Part shown: in pieces, positions 44,034 to 52,005 of the stretch
Position numbering within the stretch: the stretch's first letter is position 1
Layout of the letters: every line of letters starts with the position of its first letter
Assembly (NCBI GenBank): GCA_002337055.1
Contig: DDFG01000004.1
Coordinates: 186,001 to 250,000, forward strand
DNA: 64,000 bases
Direction: 5' to 3'
Origin: Betaproteobacteria bacterium UBA1934
Lineage (GTDB): Bacteria > Pseudomonadota > Gammaproteobacteria > Burkholderiales > Rhodocyclaceae
The notes under the pieces: model-generated
The model's database searches: none
What the model saw: the letters and a program-made list of their open reading frames with translations, nothing else
Told to the model about the DNA's origin: nothing
Made by a program: the position numbers and the translations under genes

Positions 44034-44819
44034 TTACTTCTTGATCATCTTCAACGTGGCTTTCTTGACGGATTCGCCATTCGGCCCGCACTCGTAAGCC
44101 AGTTGTTCCTTCTGCGTCGCACCCGGACCTTCGAGCACGTCAAGCACATGCGGGTCGCAATTGCCGTCGTGACCGCCGCCCCAGCGGTGCTGGCCTTCGT
44201 ACTCGTTGACCTTGCGAGCCAGCAGCGAATCGGGTTCCGGGAAACCTTCGTTCGACTGCATCACGACCTGGTAGCTCCAGCCATCAACGTTTCCGTCGCC
44301 ACCGAGGTCAGCGAGCGGAATGGTGCCCTTGATGGTACGGTTGCTGCCGCGCGTGCTGTTCGGCACCAGAATGTCCTTGGCCATGCTGGCCGCCTTGGAT
44401 TGCACTTCACCCATCACGCGGCCCTTCTTCTGCGGCGACAGGATGACAAGCTTGTTCCATTCGTGACCCTTGGCGAACTGGACGTTCAGCCCCGGCGGCA
44501 CTTCGGTGTAACCGCCTTCCTTGTACTTGATGAAGACGAAGATCATCTGCACCGAGAAGCCCACGCCCATACCCCACGGGTCTTCCAACGCGCTATTGAC
44601 GTCAACTGCGAAATCGACGTCGCTACCGTTCTTGACCGCCTTGAACTTGACGATGTCAAACGAACCAGCCTTATAGACCGGATCGGTCGGATAGGTGTAG
44701 GTACCCGGCCCCTTGTCGTCGCCCTTGGGATCGTCGAACTCGACCGCATGCACCGTGGAGGCGCCCAGCATGAAAGCCGAGGCGAATGCCAATGCGATCA
44801 GATTATGCTTCTTGTCCAT
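44034..44819 (-). CDS. Secreted glucodextranase-C-domain protein (first paralogue)
   Basis: A 261-residue exported protein. The signal peptide (about 1-25, ending STVHA) precedes a single glucodextranase C-terminal-like module: DDPKGDDKGPGTYTYPTDP at 28-46, then FDIVKFKAVKNGSDVDFAV. This module is known as the C-terminal part of archaeal amylopullulanases and glucodextranase; here it stands alone. It lacks the SHOCT tail of the other two. Two paired Cys occur near the C terminus (CDPHVLDVLEG and YECGPNGE). AAGGAG lies 7 bases before the start. It follows malG and precedes the barrel gene; a glucan-binding role is inferred. Confidence 0.85.
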   Translation of the reverse strand: MDKKHNLIALAFASAFMLGASTVHAVEFDDPKGDDKGPGTYTYPTDPVYKAGSFDIVKFKAVKNGSDVDFAVDVNSALEDPWGMGVGFSVQMIFVFIKYKEGGYTEVPPGLNVQFAKGHEWNKLVILSPQKKGRVMGEVQSKAASMAKDILVPNSTRGSNRTIKGTIPLADLGGDGNVDGWSYQVVMQSNEGFPEPDSLLARKVNEYEGQHRWGGGHDGNCDPHVLDVLEGPGATQKEQLAYECGPNGESVKKATLKMIKK

Positions 44820-44872
44820 TGTGTCTCCTTATTAGGATTTTTGCCCGTTAATGTTACCAAAAAAGCGCAACG

Positions 44873-45742
44873 TCACTTGACGCTGCCCGCCGTCAAACCG
44901 GAGATCAAATATTTTTGCAGATACAAAAACAACAGTACGACCGGCAAGGAAACAAGCACCGATCCCGCTGCGAAATACCCCCACTGCGCGCTGAAACCAC
45001 CGACGAAAAAGCGCAGCCCCACGGGCGCCGTGTAATTGGCCTCCGCTTCCATGAAAACCGAGGCGAGGATGAACTCGTTCCACGCGGTCATGAAGGAAAA
45101 CAGAGCAGTGATTGCGATGGCAGGCTTGGCGAGAGGCAGAATGATGCGGAAAAAAATGGTCTGGCGCGAAGCACCGTCGATCACAGCAGACTCCTCGATA
45201 TCGATGGGAATAGTATCGAAGTAGCCTTTCATCATCCAAACACAGAAGGGAATCGCGGTCGTCGCATAAACGATGACAAGACCGAAATAGGTATTCCCCA
45301 GCCCCAACCACTTCACGATGATAATGAACAACGGAATCAACATCAGCGTGCCGGGGAACATCTGCGAAACCAAAAACAAGAGCATGCCTTGATTGCGCCC
45401 TGGAAAGCGAAAGCGCGAGAACGCATACGCGGCCGTGCAGGCCAGAAAAACGCCCAGTCCGGTCGTCAGCAGCGAAACCACTGCGCTGTTCAGCATCCAG
45501 CGGCCAAACGATTGTTCCGTCCACACTTCAGTAAAATTCTTGACCGAAAAATGCTCCGGAAACGGCAGAATCGCCCGCAGCCGCTCGAAAAAACTTGGAT
45601 CTGCGGGCAAGTCAATGATGCCGACGCTCTGCTGGCCGGAAAATGCCAGCGCCAGCACCCATAACACTGGATAGATGGTCACCAGCACAAAGGCGATCAG
45701 TGCCAGATGCATCCAGAGGTGGGAAGGTTCGCGCCGTACCAT
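44873..45742 (-). CDS. malG: Maltose/maltodextrin ABC transporter permease MalG
   Basis: Inner-membrane permease of 289 residues with six hydrophobic segments. The ATPase-contact EAA loop is ESAVIDGASRQTIFFRIILP near 186-205, and the C terminus GYFAAGSVLVSLPVVLLFLYLQKYLISGL is typical of MalG. ATG at 45742 starts one base after the malF stop. It pairs with MalF and MalK. The next gene begins 53 bases downstream. The specificity is set by MalE and by the amylase in the same operon, so maltodextrin is the likely substrate. Confidence 0.93.
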   Translation of the reverse strand: MVRREPSHLWMHLALIAFVLVTIYPVLWVLALAFSGQQSVGIIDLPADPSFFERLRAILPFPEHFSVKNFTEVWTEQSFGRWMLNSAVVSLLTTGLGVFLACTAAYAFSRFRFPGRNQGMLLFLVSQMFPGTLMLIPLFIIIVKWLGLGNTYFGLVIVYATTAIPFCVWMMKGYFDTIPIDIEESAVIDGASRQTIFFRIILPLAKPAIAITALFSFMTAWNEFILASVFMEAEANYTAPVGLRFFVGGFSAQWGYFAAGSVLVSLPVVLLFLYLQKYLISGLTAGSVK

Positions 45743-45743
45743 G

Positions 45744-47660
45744 TCAGTAGGACTCCGTGGCTTTGGTGACGCGGGTCTGGAAAACACCATAGACCAGCAG
45801 GATGACGAAAATCACCGTCGAATAGGCGGCGGCGTAGGCGTACTGGTAATTTTCAAAAGCGATCTTGTACGCCTTGGTGATCAGAATTTCATTGGCACCT
45901 GCCGGTTCGCCTCCGGACACCAGGAAAATGATGTTGAACATGTTGAAGGTCCACACTACCGACAGCACGATGGCCGGCACCAGCGTGGGGCGAAGCAAGG
46001 GCAAGGTGATGTGGCGCAGCCGTTGCCAGCGCGTGGCCCCCTCCACCTCGGCGGCTTCGTACATGTCCTTGGGAATCGACTGCAAGGCACCAAGTATGAC
46101 CACCATCATGAACGGAAAACTCAGCCAGCCATTGGTCGCCAAGCCAGTAAAGAAGGAGCTGACGACGCCGTCGAACCAGCCTACCGGCTGCATGCCAAAC
46201 AGTTGCAGTATCTGGTTGATGACGCCGAACTGCGGGTGGAACATGCCGCGCCAGACCAGCGCCGTAATGTAGTTGGGGATCGCCCACGGCAGAATCAGGA
46301 TGACGCGGTAGATCGCCTTGCCCTTGAGGTTGTCTGTATTGAGGATAAGCGCCAGGATAAAGCCAAGCGTCACGCCAACCGTGACGTTGGTGAGCGTCCA
46401 GACGATCGTCACCATCAGCGTCCAGTAGAAATTCTGGTAATTCCAAATCACGCCATCGGCATTGCGCGTAAACAGGTTGAAATCACCCAGAATGGCAAAA
46501 AAGTTCACAAGTCCGACCCAACGTTCGCTGAACGGCAACGATTCATTGAACAAGGTGGTATCGGTAAAGGCCAGCGTAATGCCGTACAGGAAGGGAAAGA
46601 ACACCAGCACCAGCATGCCGACCATGGCTGGCGCAACATAGGCATACGCCGCCGCGTGATGGCGAACGGTATCGGCCAGCCGTCGCATGTAGCCAAGCAG
46701 GTAGGCCAGCAACAAGACCAATCCCAATGCCTCGACAGCCCACAAGCTGCGTTCGAGCAGCTTGGCGCGCTCGGCAAACAACTTGTCGCGAGCGTCACCG
46801 ACCACTGCGCCATCAGTACGAATGACGCCGAGCGGACGCTGGTACTGGTCGGTATCCCAGCGGCTCACGATCGCCGGCGAAACTGCTTTGACATCATGCT
46901 GCTTCGCGGCATCCGCCACCGCAGATGCCACGCGGCGCGTACTTTCGAGGTCTGCCGCCGCAAAGGTCTCCAGGCGCTGACTCTGATAGAACAACGTCAA
47001 CCCGAGAAACGCCGCCAGCGCGACGATTTTGGGCGCATCGCGCGGCATTTCAGGGCGCGCGTGCAACAGCGCCGCGAGCACGATGGCCGCCAGAAAAATC
47101 GAAATCCACAACGCAGCCCCGGCATAGCTGACTGTACCCGATACATCGGTCTCCACGTGTCGCATCCGAATCTGCAAAACGCCGGCAAACTCACCCTTAT
47201 CCAGGTACGGCACGGTCACTACGAAAGCATCCTTCGCCTGCTCGTCGAAAACGATCAGCTTCTTGCGCACCACGCCTTCGCTGAGATTGGTTTCCCGCGC
47301 CGCACGCAACTGGTTGGCGAGATCGTATAACGGCTTCTCGGCGCGGATCAGGCGGCGGGGGGCCTGATCCTCACTCTTAGCCGAGCCGATCATTTCCATG
47401 CCGGCAATGACAACCGCCGATTGCCGCTCAGGACGTGAGCTCTGCCAAGCCTTCAGAATCCGACCGATCTCGTCCGGCCCCGCCGCTGAGAGGGCGTCGG
47501 CCAGCGCATTCGCTTCAACCTGCGCCAGCCGCCTTTCGTATTGCAGCCATTGGTCGCGCTCCGCACCATGAAACAGCCAGGCGCTGAGCGCCAGCGTGAC
47601 CGTCACCGCGACGGTCAGGCCGAGGATGTAGATTCCGGAAAACCAGCGTTTGAGCGACAT
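45744..47660 (-). CDS. malF: Maltodextrin permease MalF with long sensor-like N-terminal extension
   Basis: A 638-residue permease. The core from about residue 335 on has the six-helix MalF fold, with the EAA loop AAEVEGATRWQRLRHITLP near 556-574. Before it lies an unusual extension: membrane segment (8-30), a 148-residue periplasmic region (31-178), two segments (about 179-199 and 211-226), a second 78-residue periplasmic region, and one more segment (305-325). The large loop of enterobacterial MalF between helices 3 and 4 is not found; instead the periplasmic mass is at the N terminus. The first part looks like a two-segment sensor (double-CACHE style pattern), but I cannot assign a family. 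ATG at 47660 follows GAGGGGCGG. Confidence 0.88.
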   Translation of the reverse strand: MSLKRWFSGIYILGLTVAVTVTLALSAWLFHGAERDQWLQYERRLAQVEANALADALSAAGPDEIGRILKAWQSSRPERQSAVVIAGMEMIGSAKSEDQAPRRLIRAEKPLYDLANQLRAARETNLSEGVVRKKLIVFDEQAKDAFVVTVPYLDKGEFAGVLQIRMRHVETDVSGTVSYAGAALWISIFLAAIVLAALLHARPEMPRDAPKIVALAAFLGLTLFYQSQRLETFAAADLESTRRVASAVADAAKQHDVKAVSPAIVSRWDTDQYQRPLGVIRTDGAVVGDARDKLFAERAKLLERSLWAVEALGLVLLLAYLLGYMRRLADTVRHHAAAYAYVAPAMVGMLVLVFFPFLYGITLAFTDTTLFNESLPFSERWVGLVNFFAILGDFNLFTRNADGVIWNYQNFYWTLMVTIVWTLTNVTVGVTLGFILALILNTDNLKGKAIYRVILILPWAIPNYITALVWRGMFHPQFGVINQILQLFGMQPVGWFDGVVSSFFTGLATNGWLSFPFMMVVILGALQSIPKDMYEAAEVEGATRWQRLRHITLPLLRPTLVPAIVLSVVWTFNMFNIIFLVSGGEPAGANEILITKAYKIAFENYQYAYAAAYSTVIFVILLVYGVFQTRVTKATESY

Positions 47661-47692
47661 CCGCCCCTCGCTCCCCAACTAGACGGTTTCGC

Positions 47693-48919
47693 TCAGCGCG
47701 ACTTGCGCAGGGCGTCGATACTGGATTGAATATTGTCGGCCGCCTCCTTGATTGCGGCCTCGGGTGTTGCATTCCCCTTGGTAATCTTGTTCATCGCGGT
47801 CGTCGCCGGCGACCAGACCATGGTCATTTCCGCACGGTTCGGCATCGCCTCTGCGGTCGCCAGCTGGTCGTGGAAAGCCTTCAGCACGCGGTCGCCGCTG
47901 ACCCGCTTGTCGTTGTAGATGCCCTTGTTGGTATGCAGTTGCCGGCCTTCGAGCGCCAGCACCAGACCGGCTTCTTCTGACACCAGGAACTTGGCGAATT
48001 CATAGGCCAGTTCCTTCTGTTTCGAGGCGGCCGAAACATAGGCGCCTTCGATGGTCAGCCACGGACGCATCGGCTTCTTGCCGGCTTCGTCAATCACCGG
48101 CAGCACCGCCAGACCGAAATCGACCTTGGGCGAGATTTCGCCGATGAACCACGGCCCGTTGAGCACCATGGCCGCCTTGCCTTCATTGAACAGCGAGGCC
48201 ACCAGAGCCTCGGAGGGTTCCGGCGGCATGATGCCGTCGGTCTTGTACCACTTCATCATCTGGTTGATGGCTGCAACGCTTTCCTTCGAATTGATCGCCA
48301 GTTTGCCGTCCTTGTCGAAGACATGGCCGCCAAAGGCGTTCATCAGCGCGGCGTGGAAATAGAAGTTGGTGTACCAGTAAGCCAGACCGTAGCGTCCGGA
48401 ATCCGCCTTGGTGTTCTCCTTTGCGATCTTGACGAGTTCGGCGCTGTTCTTCGGCGGCGCTTTGACCAGCGCCTTGTTGTAGATCAGCGTGATGCTCTTG
48501 TAATTGATCGGCAAACCATACACCGACCCCTTGTAGGTCATCGCCTCCATCATGCCGGGGAGCAATTGATCCTTGGTCTGCTTGTCGAGAAAGAAATCGA
48601 CCGGCTCCACCGTCTTGCCCGACTCGACCCAACCGCCCAGTCTATCCTGGGCGTAGATGAAGACATCCGGCCCCTTGCCGCGCGGCACGGCGGCGCTGAT
48701 CTTGTCGGCATAGGCGTCGTAGGGGATCGCCAAGGTGTTCACAGTGACGCCCTTGCCCACCTGTTTGGCCTCGAACATCTTCACGACCTTCTCGAACGCC
48801 GTTTTTTCGCCCCCGCGATAGGCGTGCCAGATGGTCAGTTCGGCGGCCTGGGCCTGAACCCAGCCGAGGCCGGCGAAAGCGGCGGCAGTTGCGCAGAGCT
48901 TGCGGATGGTGATGTTCAC
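47693..48919 (-). CDS. malE: Maltose/maltodextrin-binding periplasmic protein
   Basis: Family 1 extracellular solute-binding protein of 408 residues. A signal peptide (about 1-26, AGLGWVQAQA before AELTIW) is cleaved at AQA. The mature protein shows the MalE-type pattern: LTIWHAYRGGEKTAFEKV, DVFIYAQDRLGGW, YGLPINYKSITLIYNK, AAMVLNGPWFIGEI and SKQKELAYEFAKFLVSEEAG. GTG at 48919 with AAGGAG 6 bases upstream is preferred over the farther ATG. It lies between malK and malF in the operon and would deliver oligosaccharides from the amylase reaction. Confidence 0.93.
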   Translation of the reverse strand: MNITIRKLCATAAAFAGLGWVQAQAAELTIWHAYRGGEKTAFEKVVKMFEAKQVGKGVTVNTLAIPYDAYADKISAAVPRGKGPDVFIYAQDRLGGWVESGKTVEPVDFFLDKQTKDQLLPGMMEAMTYKGSVYGLPINYKSITLIYNKALVKAPPKNSAELVKIAKENTKADSGRYGLAYWYTNFYFHAALMNAFGGHVFDKDGKLAINSKESVAAINQMMKWYKTDGIMPPEPSEALVASLFNEGKAAMVLNGPWFIGEISPKVDFGLAVLPVIDEAGKKPMRPWLTIEGAYVSAASKQKELAYEFAKFLVSEEAGLVLALEGRQLHTNKGIYNDKRVSGDRVLKAFHDQLATAEAMPNRAEMTMVWSPATTAMNKITKGNATPEAAIKEAADNIQSSIDALRKSR

Positions 48920-48961
48920 AGCGATCTCCTTGTTGTTTATGCTTGGCAATACGAGCGGCGG

Positions 48962-50080
48962 CTATTGCAGGCGCAGCTCGGTGGCTGGATCGAACAGATG
49001 CATGGCCTCGCAATTGATGACCATGCGATATGGGTCGCCGGGTTGCGGCAGGCCGGCATGACTGCGCTGGCGGCCGATCAGGTTCTCGCCATTGACCATG
49101 AGATGGACGATGACCTCATGCCCGAGCGGCTCGACCATTTCGGCAGTGCCTTCGATGGCGACCGTGCCGTTCCAATCAACTTCATGCGCCAGACCGACAT
49201 GTTCGGAACGAATACCCAACAGCACCGGGCGCCCGCGCTGGTTGCGCGCCACCTCGGCAAACTGGGCGCTGACCGGCAGATTGAGATCAAAGAGCTGCAC
49301 GGTGGAGCCATCGTCGGCAATGCGCGCCGGCAGCATGTTCATGCGCGGCGTACCGATAAAGCGCGCCACGAAGACGTTGGCCGGCGTGTCGTACAACTCC
49401 ATCGGCGTGCCGCATTGCATCAGGTTGCTTGCCTCCGGCTGATCGGCCTGAAGCGGACGCATCACCGCAATGCGGTGCCCCATGGTCATCGCCTCGATCT
49501 GGTCGTGCGTGACATACACCGTGGTCGTGCTAAGCCGGCGCTGCAACTGGCTGATTTCGGAACGCATCTGCACGCGCAATTCGGCATCGAGATTGGAGAG
49601 CGGTTCGTCAAACAGGAATACCGAAGGATTGCGGACGATCGCCCGTCCCAGCGCCACGCGCTGGCGCTGCCCGCCAGAAAGCGCCTTGGGTTTGCGTTCG
49701 AGCAGCGGCTCAAGGCCGAGGATTGCCGCCGCCTCACCGACCCGCTTCCGAACCTCGGCGTCCGGCATCTTGCGGATCTTGAGACCGAATGCGATGTTGT
49801 CATATACCGTCATGTGCGGATAAAGCGCATAGCTCTGAAACACCATGGCGATATCGCGATCTTTCGGGTGCACATCGTTAACCACGCGGTCGCCAATACT
49901 GAGATTGCCGCCTGTAATCGTCTCCAGCCCGGCGATCATTCGCAGCGTCGTCGATTTGCCGCAGCCGGAAGGACCGACAAAGACCATGAATTCGCCGGCC
50001 TTGACCCCGAAATTGAGATTGCGGATGATCTCGACGTCTCCGTAGCGCTTCGACACCCGTTCAAATTCGATTGCAGCCAT
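48962..50080 (-). CDS. malK: Maltodextrin ABC transporter ATPase MalK
   Basis: Sugar-importer ATPase of 372 residues. Walker A GPSGCGKSTT is at 37-46, the Q loop MVFQSYALYPHMTVYDNIAF near 78-97, the signature LSGGQRQRVALGRA near 133-146 and Walker B VFLFDEPLSNLD near 152-163. The C-terminal regulatory OB-fold domain (about 240-370) is present. Its start overlaps the amylase stop by one base (TGATG). Such ATPases can energise several sugar porters; here malE, F and G follow directly. Confidence 0.95.
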   Translation of the reverse strand: MAAIEFERVSKRYGDVEIIRNLNFGVKAGEFMVFVGPSGCGKSTTLRMIAGLETITGGNLSIGDRVVNDVHPKDRDIAMVFQSYALYPHMTVYDNIAFGLKIRKMPDAEVRKRVGEAAAILGLEPLLERKPKALSGGQRQRVALGRAIVRNPSVFLFDEPLSNLDAELRVQMRSEISQLQRRLSTTTVYVTHDQIEAMTMGHRIAVMRPLQADQPEASNLMQCGTPMELYDTPANVFVARFIGTPRMNMLPARIADDGSTVQLFDLNLPVSAQFAEVARNQRGRPVLLGIRSEHVGLAHEVDWNGTVAIEGTAEMVEPLGHEVIVHLMVNGENLIGRQRSHAGLPQPGDPYRMVINCEAMHLFDPATELRLQ

Positions 50081-51600
50081 CAGCGCGTGCCCTCCGCAGC
50101 AAAAATGCGTACCGACTTTGGCGGCACAGCGACGCGCAGCCTGCCTTCGGCGAGTGTCACCACTTCGCCGCTCAGTTGATCAACCACTTGCGAAGCCGTC
50201 CAGCCTGCCGGCAGCGCGTAATCCGCCGCCCTGGCCTCGCTGTCGCGGTTCGCCAACACGACGACCCGGTCAGCGTTGGCCGCGTCGGCACGGGCAAACG
50301 CCAGCAAGGGATCCTGCTGCCCACTCATCAATGTGAAATCGCCGCGGGTCAGCGCCTTATGCTGCTTGCGCAACTTGATCAGAGATTTGTAGTAGTCGCG
50401 CATCGCCTCGTCGCGCTCAACCCCGCCACCAGGCTGGATATCCCTTTTACCCCAGGGCATGTCGTTACGATTGGTCGGCCACTCACTGCCGCCGCGCGCC
50501 ACTTCCTCGCCGTAATAAATGACCGGCATGCCAAGCGAGGTCATCTGCAACGCCACGCACATGCGGAATTTCTCCTTGTCGCGCCCCAGATTGGCCAGCG
50601 ACATCGGCTCGTCGTGGCTGGAAAGATAGTGCGCCAATATGTAGCCGGCACGCACCTTGTGACGCTTGCCGAGGTAGGCGCCATAGGCGATGGCCCGCCC
50701 GCGACCGCTGACAAAACCTTCGCAACTGCCCTTGAAGCTGAAATCGAAGCCGGAGTCGACCTCGTCGCGCTGGAAGAAACCATCCAGCGATTCCGCCGTG
50801 CCGCCCCAATGCTCGGCCAGCAGGAAGAAATCCGGTTTCAGCGCGCGGGTCCGTTTTCGATGCTCCGCCCAGAAATCGCTCGCCACATGCTTGTAAGTGT
50901 CGAGACGGAAACCGTCAACGCCCGCGTAGCGCGCCAGCCCGATATTGGCGTTGAGGAGGTAATCCGCCACTTCCGGATCTTCGGTACGAAAATCCGGCAG
51001 GCCGCCCACCGCGCAGGTGATCGGGTCTATCTCGCAATTACCTTCGCCGAGCCGGAGGAAGGGCGCACCCGCCTTGGTGCGGCGATCCCGATAGGGTGAA
51101 TCGTAGCCGGCATGGTTGTACACCACGTCGAGCAGAACCTTGATGCCGCGTTTGTGGGCCGCGTCGACGAGATTTTTCAAATCATCGCGAGTGCCGAACT
51201 GCGGTTCGATGGCCTCGAAATCGTCGATCCAGTAGCCGTGAAAACCCCAGTGATTGAACTCAGGAATCCCCAGTTTGGCCGGTGCCTGCGCATACATGCC
51301 TTTGGGCATCTGCTTTTGCACCGGATTGATCCAGAGCGCCGTGACGCCGAGGTCAACCAGTTCTTCGAGTTGCAGGGTCAACCCCTTAAGATCGCCGCCA
51401 TGGTACCCGCCGGGATTGCGCTTCTGGACTCGTGCATTGTTCGTCGGATCGCCGTCGGCAAAACGGTCGATCAGCACGAAGTAAAGGACATCTTCGGACC
51501 ATGGTCTGGCCGCCTGCGCCTGCACGGCGCCCGAAACCAGCCAAATCAATGCCCCCGCGCACGCGGCCAGGCATTGACGAGCCAAGCTCACCACTCTCAC
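50080..51600 (-). CDS. Secreted GH13 alpha-amylase
   Basis: Glycoside hydrolase family 13 enzyme of 506 residues. A signal peptide (about 1-30, AGALIWLVSGAVQAQA) directs it out of the cytoplasm. Catalytic motifs: DVVYNHAG near 151-158 (region I), DGFRLDTYKH near 224-233 (nucleophile Asp, region II), FLLAEHWGG near 253-261 (acid/base Glu) and LSSHDEPMSLAN near 324-335. GTG at 51600 is preceded by AAGGAGG, 8 bases upstream. It is first in the mal operon, overlapping malK by one base. Maltodextrins made from starch or pullulan-type glucans in the periplasm or outside would go to MalE. Confidence 0.94.
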   Translation of the reverse strand: MRVVSLARQCLAACAGALIWLVSGAVQAQAARPWSEDVLYFVLIDRFADGDPTNNARVQKRNPGGYHGGDLKGLTLQLEELVDLGVTALWINPVQKQMPKGMYAQAPAKLGIPEFNHWGFHGYWIDDFEAIEPQFGTRDDLKNLVDAAHKRGIKVLLDVVYNHAGYDSPYRDRRTKAGAPFLRLGEGNCEIDPITCAVGGLPDFRTEDPEVADYLLNANIGLARYAGVDGFRLDTYKHVASDFWAEHRKRTRALKPDFFLLAEHWGGTAESLDGFFQRDEVDSGFDFSFKGSCEGFVSGRGRAIAYGAYLGKRHKVRAGYILAHYLSSHDEPMSLANLGRDKEKFRMCVALQMTSLGMPVIYYGEEVARGGSEWPTNRNDMPWGKRDIQPGGGVERDEAMRDYYKSLIKLRKQHKALTRGDFTLMSGQQDPLLAFARADAANADRVVVLANRDSEARAADYALPAGWTASQVVDQLSGEVVTLAEGRLRVAVPPKSVRIFAAEGTR

Positions 51601-52005
51601 CGTTCCCGCCTCCTTGGTTGCGCTGTGCCAATGTCAGGCCACCTCCCCTTGGCGACCCCGTCACGCGCATCCTAATTTGGTCATTTCATTATTGTGCAAC
51701 GGATAAAGTATAGGCCAATTCCCGCCGGGGGATGAATTTGTCCTTCAACAACGCAAGCCGCATGCAAATACGCCACTCCCTGCGCGGCCGAGCGCAAACC
51801 AATTTACCGCAAATAATCCGTTAGTTATCCAGCATGGTCAAGCATCGCACATAGCGTTGGAAATTTGGTACGGTTCAAGAATGTTGCAAAACTACACAGC
51901 CGGCCACGTCGTGCTCAAAATGAGCAATTACGCACATGGCATTAATCAGCCCCCAAAATGAGGCCAGGCGCCGTTTGAATTGAATCGAGGCAAACATTCG
52001 GGCGC
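51601..52005. other. Upstream region of the mal operon
   Basis: A 405-base non-coding stretch between the amylase start and the next minus-strand gene. It holds the ribosome-binding site at 51609-51615 and a promoter candidate at 51813-51841, leaving a leader of about 200 bases. AT-rich blocks alternate with GC-rich ones. No gene or clear MalT-type box was found, and no transcription terminator for the gene at 52006 was recognised. Confidence 0.5.
51813..51841 (-). promoter_or_regulatory. Promoter candidate for the mal operon
   Basis: On the minus strand, -35 TTGACC (51836-51841), 17-base spacer, -10 GATTAT (51813-51818). It is the best sigma-70-like pair in the 405-base gap. Confidence 0.45.

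Noticed and set aside
45675..50179. Plus-strand open frames of about 550 and 618 codons
   Set aside because: They are antisense to malF, malE and malK, whose motifs are intact; the frames show no recognisable domain.
51727..51738. MalT-box-like GGGGGATGAA in the mal upstream region
   Set aside because: A single partial match on the wrong strand, downstream of the best promoter candidate, and no malT gene is in the window.
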